From NCBI GenBank assembly GCA_050084985.1, contig JBITNC010000001.1:131688001-131752000 (forward strand): 64,000 nt of DNA, in the 5' to 3' direction. The position numbers and the translations under genes were made by a program. The notes under the pieces were generated by a model. It made no database searches. It was not told where the DNA came from and saw nothing but the letters and a program-made list of their open reading frames with translations. How positions within the stretch are numbered: position 1 is the stretch's first letter; every line of letters starts with the position of its first letter. Below, piece after piece: positions 31,740 to 43,478 of the stretch. The DNA is from Nageia nagi. Its lineage: Eukaryota > Pinophyta.

Positions 31740-33110
31740 GAAATGGTAGATTCACCAACTCAAACTCCCATTTCTAGAAGTCAACATATGCAACCTACAT
31801 CTTCTACTCCTCCTTTAGGTAAATATTTTTGAAGATTAATTTTTTTAAAATTCTATATCTATTAGAAATGAGTTCATAATATACAATTTTTTGATGTAAG
31901 TAGCAAGTCAAGTTCTCAAAAAATGAGGTCACCTATGCCTTGACCACCTCTTCCACATCTAGTATCAACAATAAGAATAAGATTGTATCTCAATTTATAA
32001 CAAGATTATCCTTCTATGAGCAACATAACAATTAACTTTTCATGAATCTCTTCTTTTCCTAATCTTGATTTAGAGGATGTACAGAGTGTTGGCATTGCTA
32101 GTTTGTGAAATATACAATTGAATGTGGATTATTTGAGAATTTATAGTGTTTAAAGTCATCAATTGAGAAGCCATGATACAATTCAAATTCAAGTTAATAT
32201 TTCAAAACCTCATCATCTTCAATAGATAAGTTCTTCACCTCATATAGAAAATGTACAAGACAATGTATGTAAAATGGATGATGAACTCACATACTTTTCT
32301 TTGGATGCATTTATTTCAAATGATACTTTGGCATAACTAAATTCCATTATTCTAGATAATGTTAGTACTTTAAATATGTGGGAAGTGCAGGGAAAATCAT
32401 TGATAAAGGAAATCAATACTTGATATCACAATCATTCTCAATGGGATGCTTTATATAAATTTGTTGAGAATGAACTAGCAAAAATAGAAATTTTAAGGGC
32501 TCAAGCATAGATGGGTTCAATCAATGTGGATAGTGGATATGATGATAATATAATGAGTATTATGTGTAAGCATTTAGAAAATTTAAATGGAGAAGCTCTA
32601 GCATATTTTGACCCCCAATTGAGAGATTAAAAATTGATAAAGATTACAAAAGCCTATAAAGAACAAGGTGGGGTAACATACTTTCCAATATTTTCATATT
32701 TTTATTTATGCTTAAAAAATTAAATTTTATGATTTTTAATATTTTTATATGACTACATGCAAGGTATGATGTTCAAATATTTAAGATTCATTTGAAAACA
32801 ACAAAGAAAAGTGTGACTATGGCCATTCAAATTAAAGATGAAATGGCTCAATTATGAAAAATGTATAATTCTTATAGGTTGATAATCAAAGAGCATCAAC
32901 TTCATCCAAATATATTATGAAAAGAGAAAATAGATATTAATCCGAGTTTGCTTTTAGTAGACAATGCATCTTTTTTAGAATGAGTAATCTTGTTGAAGTA
33001 GTCACTATTATTGGTATTTCATTAGATAACCTGGAGAATCCAGGAGGAGAAGGAGGAGGAGAGTCATATAAATTTGATTTCTTACTATTGATACTACTTT
33101 GGTTTATGAG
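31740..33110 (+). pseudogene. Unrecognised multi-segment reading frame (possibly intron-containing)
   Basis: Plus-strand open segments: MVDSPTQTPISRSQHMQPTS (31743), SFPNLDLEDVQSVG (32052), YFSLDAFISNDTLA and FVENELAKIEILRAQA with LENLNGEALAYFDPQLRD (32297-32627), then FKIHLKTTKKSVTMAIQIKDEMAQL (32779) and NPGGEGGGESYKFDFLL (33037). AT-rich gaps between them begin with GT (31820, 32672) and end near AG (31900, 32763), like plant introns. There are a few stops within segments. The N-terminus is Ser/Pro-rich and the C-terminus Gly-rich. I do not recognise the family. It runs tail to tail with the transposase at 33600-36060 and may be the partner gene of a DNA transposon; this is inference. Confidence 0.4.
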
Positions 33111-33599
33111 TAGTTTTGTTTAATACTATTTTAAATATTATTTCTATTTTCATTAGCATGTTTGAAATGTTATGGTTAAATGTGATGTGTATGAATTTTG
33201 TATGAATTTTATGTTATGGTGGAATGTTATGTTACGGTATGCTTGTATTACTATTTATGAATTTTAAATTTTATGTTTGAAATATTGTATTTTTTCAAAT
33301 TTAAATGGTTCAAATGAAATGTTTTATTTAAAATGACTTTCAAAAATATTTTATGTGAAAATGCTTTACATAAAAATACTAAATAATTGATAATCACTAA
33401 CATACATTATAAGAAATAGAAAGTATAAGTTAATAATAACATATAACAAATTTCAATTTGATCAATAATTTTGATCATTGTCGATAACAAATTTCAATTA
33501 TAGTAAAACAAATTGAAAAATACATAACTACAATTGAAGTATTTGAAATTCAAACCCTTTAGCAACGTGTTCTAGTCAGGTATTTGAAATTCAAACCCT

Positions 33600-34551
33600 T
33601 CGATAACCTATTATTTTATGACCTTTTTTTGTGTTGGTGTGGAAGTTTTTGTTGGAGTATTTTCTTCATTATTATCTAAACCTCTCCATTGTGTAATAGA
33701 AAAAAAAATATTGATTACCCTCTCTATGGGGAAAGAATCCACAACATAAGGAGAAACATATAATCTAATACCTGTATCCAATTTTTTATAAAATTTATTT
33801 TGAAGCTTGAATTTAATAAAAGATAAAGCACTACATACTCTTTTATTATCAACAAAATCCAAAATCATTGTTTGAAATAATTCATATAATTTGAAATACT
33901 CACAAATACTTTATCGAAGAATGGTACTTGGATAAAGATTTACCCAAAGATATTTAATCGCACCATTTTTTGTTGGTTCTAATAATAAAGACTACTAATC
34001 AATCAAAGCAAGTCCAAAATGGTTGGCTTATGTTTTCAACAACTCTTTATTTTATAATACCATTAACTTTTATTCCATTTACTTCTATATGTTTACTAAA
34101 ATGTGATCTAAGAATTATCATGTATTTGTGAAATAAATCATGAATTAACTCTTCACCATTATTTGTATTCCAAAATTTAGGGTTCACAACATCCATTGAT
34201 TCAAGTGAATCATATATTTGAAATAATTCAAAAATATCATTGGATAAGGATGTATAAATATTTCTTAAATTAATCTATATTTCATAAATAAATTATAAAA
34301 AAAGAATGTAATTTATAGGTACATCTTCATATTTTGCTCCAACCAAATCTCTTTGAATATTTTGAATATGTAAAGGTATCAACTTTCCTTTAATTTATAT
34401 ACGAAGGTGATCATTGGTATTAAATTTCAAAAAATTATTTGGATCTTTAACATTTTTTAAAGTTTTCCATCTTTGAAATAAAGGACTTTTAAAACTATCT
34501 TCACTTGTATAAAGCATATCAAAAGATAGAGAAACCTATTTTCTCAAAGAC

Positions 34552-34610
<59 letters not shown>

Positions 34611-36060
34611 ACCATGTTTCATTAAAGTATTGATTTCCTATAACATTGGAAGAATTCCACATAATGTTAGCAATATTTTAAAATCTATTAAATGAAACAG
34701 TAAATGTCTAGCTTTATCAACTGCATTTTGGTATTCATACAAATGCCCAGTTAAAGATGGATATTCAAGTAAAACTCTTTTTGTAGGTTCATACAATGAA
34801 ATCCATCTTGTATCAACATATCTTAAAAGATTTTTCCTATTAGTTAATCCAATAGAGAAATTTTTGAACTCCTTATATCTTTTTGGGCTTTTTAAGATAC
34901 ATGCATGCAAGTCACAAATAAGCAATTCCACTTTTTCTATGCTTACAAAAGTGTTGATAATTCTATATGAAAAGTTCATTTTATACACCACACAATGAAT
35001 GGGAATCATATATAGAGAAACTATAGTTTGTAATCTAACAAAAAGATCGTTTCGATTACCATGCATTACTGATGCATCATATTATCCAACACATATCAAA
35101 TTTGTAATAATTTCATAATAATCCATTCCAACAAAATATTTTAACTTAGAAAGAACTAACTTGTAAAGAATTTTTTGCAATGCAATTTTCTTTCATTTTA
35201 TGAACATTAAATAAATGTGGTGTCCTACAATTATTCTAAAAAGTGTAAACATGCATGCAAACCCATGAAGTATTGTCCACTATTGTAACTTCATCAAATG
35301 AAAGTGAAATAAATTATGATTTTTTAATATTTTCTTTTAAATTATCAATTTAAACCATTGATTAAAATTTTTCCATTTCCCAAGCATTTGTCTTTGATCA
35401 ATGCTCTTGCCGTATGTTTTGTAATCCAACCCTTTGATATAAAATTTATAAAATTAGAAATAGGCCTTCCTTGTTTAAGAATATGAAAGATAGTATAGAA
35501 TTGAGTAAATTTTATTGACCTTTTGCATCAGTAATTTTTCCAAAATGTGTTTCTAGTGTTTAACCTTTCTCTTGTAGATCTTGTTTTTTCTTCATGTGCT
35601 TCTCATATTCTACCTAATATCACAAGTGATTGCACTCATATTGAATTTTATCCCTACAACACTTAATTATCCATCCATTTTCATTTGTTTTGTTGTAATA
35701 TAATTTACCATAATATTTTTGGATTATATCTTTTTTTTTTATTTGCATTTTATGTTCTCTTTTTTTTGCCTAAAAATATATTTTACATTTGCATTCTATT
35801 GGATCATTTCCATCACTTGGGTCAATTGGTTCAATGAATGGATTTTTTCTTTTTTGCTCGACCTGAAAAACTCTTCCAATAGTCAATTTCATACTTCTTT
35901 TCCTTTTCAAATTATGATTAGTTTTCTTTATAGATTTGCTTTTACATTTTTCTAAACATTTTTTGGTACATGTGTTAAGAATATCATCATGTAGAAGTGC
36001 TTAATTTGTAGGGTATTCAATTGTGAGTGGGTGTACATCAATTGCAATAAAAATATTATC
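33600..36060 (-). pseudogene. hAT-like transposase relic
   Basis: Minus-strand decayed reading. N-terminal segments lie near 35700-35560 (ENGWIIKCCRDKIQYECNH, resembling a BED/TTF-type Cys-His zinc region), then GRPISNFINFISKGWI (about 35470), WVCMHVYTFQNN (about 35260), and the open stretch 35066-34638 with IHCVVYK, SPKRYKEF, VDTRWISLYEPTKRVLLEYPSL and DFKILLTLCGILPML. The TRWISL box and its spacing from SPKR are typical of plant hAT-superfamily or ZMYM-like transposases with an RNase H fold. The 3' part (33868-33611) is open but unassigned. An (AT)n tract (34555-34608) interrupts the frame. Terminal inverted repeats were not found. Confidence 0.65.
34555..34608. repeat. (AT)27 microsatellite
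   Basis: 54 bp of uninterrupted AT dinucleotides, inside the hAT-like transposase relic. Confidence 0.97.
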
Positions 36061-36396
36061 ATAAGGTGGCACATGATTATTGGGATTTTTTTCATATCAA
36101 ATATGAAAGGATATATCTTAGAATTAAACCTTCACATTGTATTTTAAATATATCAAAGGTAATACATTTGAAATTGCAAGTCTTACATAAAATATTACAA
36201 ATAAGATAAGTACTAGTATTAATTAAAGATGCCTATTAAGTTACTTCATTTTGCAACTATCCATGGGTAAAATAAGATAATATACCCTTTTTTCCCCTTT
36301 TGTTATTATTCCTAGATTCTATAGTATCTACAATTATCACATGAATCAATTTTTCATATTGTACCATGGAGGAGGAAAAATTAGAAAGCCATTGAA
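36061..36396. other. AT-rich gap before the second 21-bp array
   Basis: No gene recognised. This should hold one end of the DNA-transposon relic if it is a single element, but no inverted repeat could be matched by eye. Confidence 0.35.
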
Positions 36397-36606
36397 CTGA
36401 TCCTACCATCATACAGAGGAAATCTACCATTTTATAGAGGAAGGTTGCTACCATGCATAGGCAAGATGTTACCATGCAAAGGTAGGATGCTATCATTTAG
36501 ACAAAATATCCTACCATTTAAAAGCAAAATACCACCATCTGAAGGAATCTTGGCATTATCCAAATGCATATTGCCATCATTTAGAGTAATCCTACCACCA
36601 TACAGA
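36397..36606 (+). repeat. 21-bp minisatellite, 10 units
   Basis: Ten consecutive 21-bp registers, best conserved at 36439-36501 (GGAAGGTTGCTACCATGCAT; GGCAAGATGTTACCATGCAA; GGTAGGATGCTATCATTTAG), decaying outwards. Same unit and orientation as 17772-17876. Open in several frames on both strands. Confidence 0.85.
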
Positions 36607-37289
36607 GCTATAAAACCATTGTTGGAAAAGAATACATTCACACAATGATAGAATATATCCATTTGATGGTATTGTACCTTTGTTTGATGAAAAAATAATT
36701 TCAATTGGTGATAAACAAGCCTTTGCATGATGGAAGATTGTAAATACAAGTACAAATATTAGGAAACATAACAAGACTAATAATGAGATCTCACTAATTA
36801 TCATAAATATCTAAATATCCTGTGTTGATATGCTTGTTCAAATAATTTGATTCTTCTAAAACATCCAATAGAAAATAGCAATGGATGTATCAAATTTAGA
36901 TTAAGGTATTTATATTGGACCATTTAGTTGAAATATAAATAATAATTTATAATTTCAAGGCAAAGTCAGCTATTTATTAATTATAAATATTAGTAAAAAA
37001 ATTAATTTAAAATATTGATTTGACTTGGAAACTCAGGCCTAAAAAAAGTAAAAAATATTTTTTTTATGACAACATTGTTATTGTAACTAAATTTTTTTTC
37101 CAATTTCAATTTTAATAATCTTTAAAATTTGTTTGTTAGTGAATATTCATGGCTAAAATGAACCCTGGGTAGCATTGATGATATCTATTAATCTAATAAA
37201 CATTCATATAAGGAAATAAATGAAATAGTATGGTAACTATATGATAAGATATATGGCTACAAACTATAAGGATTTTGTAATAAAAGTAC
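36607..37289. other. AT-rich gap left of resumed D ORFx
   Basis: No recognisable gene, repeat or site. Confidence 0.4.
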
Positions 37290-40200
37290 CTCAAAAATAA
37301 ATACCCAAAGAGGAGGTACCAATATCCAACTTTTGGAATGATATGTAGAGATCTTTTCTATTCTAGCTATAGTCCTTGAAGAAAGGTCTAATAATTTAGT
37401 ATCTCATTACCAAATATCTATGGTATACACCATCATAAACCCATTGAAGCTATTTATATTCAATTATTTGAGGTTTATTTAGATAAATATAGTTAAGCAC
37501 TTGATAATCCTTCTTGAGATTGGTGTCTTCACTTGCATATCATATATAATTTATCTTCTACTCTTCCAAAATCATGAAAAAATTAGTTGAATACCTCTAA
37601 AGGTAAAGTATCAAGATGGTTTGAGGTTGTTAATGGAAAAATAGACTGAGCTACCTAAAGTGTCTGATAGCTACTATGATTTTATGAACCACTTCTTAGG
37701 CCCTAAAATGCCTTTAGTTTTTAGGCAGGTGATGCCCAAATTATTAGTCCAAGCCTTAGTAGCATTAAGGACTAAAACCATGGAGAAATCATATTGGTAT
37801 TTCACCAATAGAAGTACCATTATCAAATTATATGGATTTGGAGGGAGGCTTGTACTACTCCCATTTTATGTCATAGATAGGATTTTTAGTCTAGAATTTA
37901 GGTGGTAATTGGATTATATTAATTTAGAACATGGTGTCAAAAAGAACAAGAACTCTTTATACAACCATCCTTCTCATAGAAAGATATAATCATTAGAAAA
38001 AGGGTGTCCATGTTGAGTTGAAGAGGAGGTTGATACACCTTATATTGATGGAAATTTTAGATAGTTTAGACTATGATTTTGATAATATTTTTGCTAAGAG
38101 AATACAAATAATGAATAAAATATCTAACAAGTATGTGAGAAAATCCTAGCTATAAATAGAGAAATGGAGGAATAAAGGAGATTCCAATCCTCAACTGTCA
38201 AATAATATGATAATTATAGAATCTCTTTTAATGTGGATATATTTTTACCCAAGAATTGAGAAATTTGATCCTATAAGACAACAATTGGGGAATCCTTGAT
38301 GAATCTCCTTAGAGAGATTGGGTGTTCCAAGCAAAAAAGGAAAACCTTCATCTAATATCATATCAACTCCAACACCAAGATGGCCACTTGGAAGAATAAA
38401 ATGGATCAATATTTTAACAAACTATTTGACCAATAACATGAGGATGAAAAATATGAAGACCTAAAACTAGGGGAAAAAGCTATGGTGATGAGGAAGAAAC
38501 CAAAAAATGAAGAAGAAGAGGTTGCATAAGGCATTCCAAAACCTCAAATTGAGAAAAATTTGTTACAAGGAACTCAAGAGCTATTGAGAGATGTATACCA
38601 AGGATTTGGGTCCTCTTGGGTAATATAAAAAACTCAAAAGATCATAAAAGAAAGGAAATATTGCCATCACCATAGAAAGGAAATTTCATAAGAGAAATTA
38701 TATCATAAAGATAGTGAAGGATCAAAGATGAGATCACACCATCATGATATGGATGATAAGAAGTAAGAGAAAGATTAGAGATCAAAAAGGAGAAAATAAA
38801 ATCAAGATGTAGTCATTAATACTCTAGGTACATGTACTCCAACTCTTTACACTCCTTAAATATCAAGTATCCTAATCTTGTAGTAGTATATGATATTCTA
38901 AGCTATCTCAACCTCCCTACCAAAACCTCCATCCCTCTATTAGGATGCATGTCAAACTATCCATGCATGACCACTTGATCAAGTGCATTCACTTTAGTTA
39001 GCACCAAACCCATAATAATCCCTAGCCACTTTAATTCAAATGCATACCTCTTTATAGATCATCAATCACACTTCCACTTCTACATATTATAGAACAATAT
39101 TGACTTATTTTTCTATCTTAGCATTTTCTCAATTTGTGGGTAGAAAGTTTCCATATAGGCTATCTTCTAGTAATACCAAACAATGAAAAAAAAACAAGAA
39201 GGTTGGGAAGATAAAAAGCTCAAAAGCATTATGCCCCCCCAAAGTCTAAATTTAGCTACAAATCCAAATAATCCTAAGAGGAAGTTGTACATGGTCATTA
39301 CTTAAAAAATAACCTCGGTAAAGACTTCATAAAGAGTGACCAACACAACAATCAAGTTGGATTATGTGAGCATCTTTCGAGAAGACAAGAATAAGTTCCT
39401 ACAAAAATCCATAGACCTAGTTAAGAATGATGATACTAGATTTGAACATAAGTATAATAAAGTAGCAGAGAGAAGAGATCTTTTAACTGCATAGTTGAGT
39501 GCTAAAAAGAAGTTCAATAAAGCCCTAAGTAAGAAAGTTGAAGAGGTCTTGGTGGAGAAGAGCATAGAATTGATGTAAGTTGAAAAAATTTGGTACCCAT
39601 GAAGGTGGTAGTGTATGAAAAGGATAAAATAATAATTTCTTTAATAACTAAATTAGATCAAAAATAAAAGGGGTTGACTATTAAAGTAGTTAAGTTATTG
39701 GGAAAATATGCTTAGATAGATATTGAGTAAAATTTCATTTGACAAAGAAACATCGAGCTAGCAAATTAGGAAAATCTATTATCCTCTAAGGATAGAAAAA
39801 ATAAATTTAAACCAATAATTTATAGGCCTATAAAGCATAAATGTACTTAGTATTGAAGTATTAGTTAGTCTAAAGAAGAAGTATTGGACTAAACTAGCCC
39901 ATGAGCTTAAAAGTATATCACTATTGGTTGAATATGTGTAAAGTAGAAAAGGGGTGTTTGTTGAGTTATAGCCCTAGATGGATAGGGTATAGGTCACTAT
40001 TGATTAAAAGAAAAGAGAATCCCAAATGTCCATATATATTATTAATCAAACCTCAAATGTTGAGCTACATATGGTCTAAGTTGAAAAAAATAAGGTTGTG
40101 GTATGGCCTGTGAGTCTTTTAAAAGCCAAGAGTGTAGTTCTACATGCCCAAAAATATTAAATAGAGCTTAAGCAAGAACTTGATTCCATAGAAGAATGTT

Positions 40201-40480
40201 TGAATACCCTAATCACTAAAAAGGTTCTAATTTTTTGCAAACCATATGACATATTGATGACATGGGAAGAGTATCAAGCCATTATTGCCATAATAATGAA
40301 TGATACATCATAATTCACAACATGGGTAGTGTCATATTTAGATGAAGATATCTTCTCTTTTATTGAGAAGTTAAGTAATATTTTATCAAAGAAAGGGTAA
40401 TAATACAAGCATACAAAAGCATATCTTACAAAAAGGTGAATAACATGCTCATAATGGAGAGTAAATTAGTTGCATTTTTG
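37290..40480 (+). pseudogene. ORFx of element D, central and C-terminal part
   Basis: Resumes ORFx interrupted at about 18540. Homologous blocks with element A's ORFx, in order: SILAIVLEERSNNLVSHYQI (about 37364; A has SMLAIVAGEETDRYISPSKL), SYYDFMNHFLGPKMPL (37669; A has NYYSFVENFLIPAMGL), STIIKLYGFGGRLVLLPFYV with DRIFSLEF (37812; A has TFIRLYGFSGAPFLLPIHV with DWIFSIEY), then an acidic linker, then FREDKNKFLQKSIDLVKN and a coiled-coil stretch (39379-39580; A has IPRSDKNELLQTAVDL), and a C-terminal block near 40310 (TTWVVSYLDEDIFSFIEKL). It lies between integrase and the 3' LTR in D. More than twenty stops and several frameshifts. Function unknown; the linker lacks the long Pro/Ser run seen in A. 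Confidence 0.72.
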
Positions 40481-40652
40481 GATCCATAACCTAAGGAATG
40501 GGCACTAGTTATAATAGTTTTGAGTATTTGTCAAGGAAGTAGTTCTATCTAAGTTTGACTATTTTATGGTTAAAATATTTCCTAAGAGCAGCCAAATATA
40601 TATAGATATACCAAAATTCATTAGTTAGTTCTTTGAATAGTTTATTTTATAT

Positions 40653-40806
40653 GTTTAAGTATGAGGATTTTTTATTTTATGCCATAAAAACCTTTCTAAA
40701 GGCCTAATCAAGGTCAAAACATAAGTAAAAAGTATCTTTGGATGATGACATCAACAAAGATATCAAATGAATGGCCCAAGAGGAGAAGAGAGTCAAATAT
40801 ACTAAG
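40653..40806 (+). repeat. 3' LTR of element D, first part
   Basis: Matches 682-832 of the 5' LTR, including GAGGAGAAGAG and AAATATACTAAG, and is cut at CTAAG by the insertion of element B. Continues at 59835. Confidence 0.8.
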
Positions 40807-41725
40807 TGTAGACACCCAAAAATGACCTTTCTTTAGATAGGAAAAAAAGGATAAAAACTTAAAATAATATTATAAAGTTTACTATAATCTACCAATCACC
40901 ACCTTTTGACATCAATTATTAGTGACTCAAGCTAGACATCAATGTATGATACCTAGATGTTGACAAATCTGTGGTTGTAAAAACAAAAATTAAAATGGAA
41001 ACTTATGAGGCATCTAACAAAAAAAGCAAGGGATAATGGATGATTCATCACCCATCCCATCCATCGAAGCTCCAAATTATTTCTATAAAAAAGTTGGATG
41101 GGCTATTCTATCCCTATTTTGTCTCAAAATTGGAAACTTTAGTTGTTTCCAAAATCTATAAATAAAACCTTCAATAATGAAGTAAAGGACACATTTTGAA
41201 TGCAAAGTTACACTACCATAATACATCCAAATTTAGTGAGTTGATTCTTTTATTATTTCATACTTTTACATACTTGTTTGTGTTTAGTATTACACTTATT
41301 TGCATGATATGAGCACATATGTTTGGTATCCTTTCTATTCATATGTGTTAAGGGTCCACAGGTGCTAAGAAATAAAGCTAATTAGTGATATTCATACAGA
41401 GTTGAAGAAGAGAAATCTAAACTATTTGCAAGTTTTAGAAGACAATTTTCAAAGTTTACAAACATTGTTGTAGAAATGCTGACAACTGGCATAAGACTCC
41501 AATGACCGAAGCTAATTGTTGAATAATTGAAGTAGGTTTCTAGTGACTCTGTACATGACCATAAAGGACAAAATATCATTTTTGTAAAAATCCCTTTCAC
41601 AAGGAAATAAATCAAAAGAGATTCCTAATTGTATTTTTGATGTGTATTCAAAAAATAATAAAGAAAATGTTGATTGTAATGTTTCTTATCTTGTTTTCCA
41701 TTAGGGTTACTTTTTGAGTATGAAA
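40807..41725 (+). repeat. 5' LTR of element B
   Basis: 919 bp starting TGTAGACACCC, with a TATA box TATAAATA at 41157-41164 that is conserved in the other LTR, ending GAGTATGAAA where the 3' copy has GAGTATGACA. Confidence 0.93.
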
Positions 41726-41728
41726 TTT

Positions 41729-41745
41729 TGGCACTAGAAGGAGGG
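41729..41745 (+). other. Primer binding site of element B
   Basis: TGGCACTAGAAGGAGGG, three bases after the LTR. It differs from the PBS shared by A, D and E. The tRNA was not identified. Confidence 0.65.
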
Positions 41746-43478
41746 CCCCTCGTATGTAGATAACATTAGTAATGAAATGTAGGGTTTTTTTACACTTTTA
41801 CTTTTATTTTTTGTATTTTTTATCATGTGGTACCAAAGCTAATTTCATTTTTTTATTTTATATTTTTCTAGGTCTAAGTTATAGGATCTCCAACGATTGG
41901 GTATCGAACATTGATACTTCGATTAAAATGCTAGTGATTGGGTTAAAATACCAATAACTAGGTTAAAATGCTAGTGATTCAGGATAGAGATAGAAGTTTT
42001 TATCCTTGTAAATATCACAAATGAGGCTTAGGAACTAAATATGGAAATAAAAAATAAACCCCTTATTTATGATTCCTTTTGCTCATAGTGAATGTAGGGA
42101 AGGGTATTTGTTATTAATGGTACAATGCATTATTTTTTATATTTTTATTCTTCAAAATTTCAATATTTTATTCACCTATTTGTTTGGGTAGGAATCACAT
42201 CAACAAATAAATCAATTCACTTAATAATTTTTTTTTCTTGTCCATTTATGCTCTCCCTTTGTGTTGAAAAAATGATGTGAGGTGAACAGAATGGATTTGA
42301 CACAAAAAGGGTAAATGAACCTTTTATTTTTCACATTATTATAATAACTTGGTAAATGAACTTACACTTCTTCCACACTTGTAAGGGGTAGTTAATCATC
42401 ATTAAATTTGGTATGAACTTAAGATGACTTAATTAGGTTTAAGGTAGATTAGGATACATTAAAACAATTCATAATTTGGTAGTTACATTTTACACATTAA
42501 AAACTCTTTATTTGTCTCCCTTACCATATCAAAAGGTGATTAAAGGATTATTACTTATAAGAAGGAAAATGAACCTACATTAAAAAAAATTTACTCACAT
42601 GAACAACTTCATACTTAGTTGCCCTTACCACACCAAGAGGCAGTTGAAGGAGATTGTGACTCATAAGAAGATGTAATAAACCACATCTAAATATTTCCTT
42701 TGGTTAATGAACCCCATTAAAAGGTAATGAATTTTTTGGGTTTTTTAGATTAGCTTACACATTAATTAAAACATTGGTTGAATCATATTATACAAGTTTA
42801 ACTAATAGACATGTATGATTGGGAAGGTTAGAATTTGCATCCATGAGTACTTTACTTTAGTGAAATGAATGATCACAATACCTATTAAAATGAAAATTAA
42901 TGAGTTGTATGTCATTACCAACCATTGAATCTTATTTTTTTATGTTCTCATCGGCAAAATATCATAAGCCTTAAAGCCAAAACTTAGAGATGAATACTAA
43001 GTTCATAGGTTAGAAGTCATTACTTTTCATTGAATGACTATAAAAAAGGGATCTATACTTGGATTTAATCACTGATGTAGTTCTCAATGGAATTCCTCAA
43101 ACCCCATTGCACTAAGGAGACCATTTTAAGTACCAGGACATTACTTAGCCTTAGATAGCCTAATAGGATTACTAGCCTACCTTGCTTAAAAACTTGATTA
43201 GACAAAATAATTTTGGAAAATTAAAAAGATTAAAACATACAATTCACATAATTCATATTAAAAATATTAACTTACTATACCAAAAAGTTAGAAAAATATA
43301 ATCACATCGAAAAGGTAAGTTTGCATGTAGGCTATTTGTGCATTTAATTATTTTCCTTCTAAACATAAATCTAAAAGATAAAAAATAGAATTACAATGTT
43401 CAATGTTTGTTTTCTTTTATAGTTTGGTAAAAAATAAAATAAAATCCAAAAAATATAGATACAAAAATAAAAAACAAA
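41746..43478 (+). other. 5' leader of element B
   Basis: About 1.7 kb of AT-rich, stop-rich sequence between the PBS and the presumed gag start. No extra ORF could be recognised. Confidence 0.5.

Noticed and set aside
34555-34608. AT tract as a transposon target or terminus
   Set aside because: It lies inside the transposase relic frame and is a simple microsatellite expansion.
36257-36804. Repeat-containing proteins encoded by the 21-bp array
   Set aside because: The frames are open on both strands simply because the period is a multiple of three; there is no start context, flanking coding sequence or conservation evidence.
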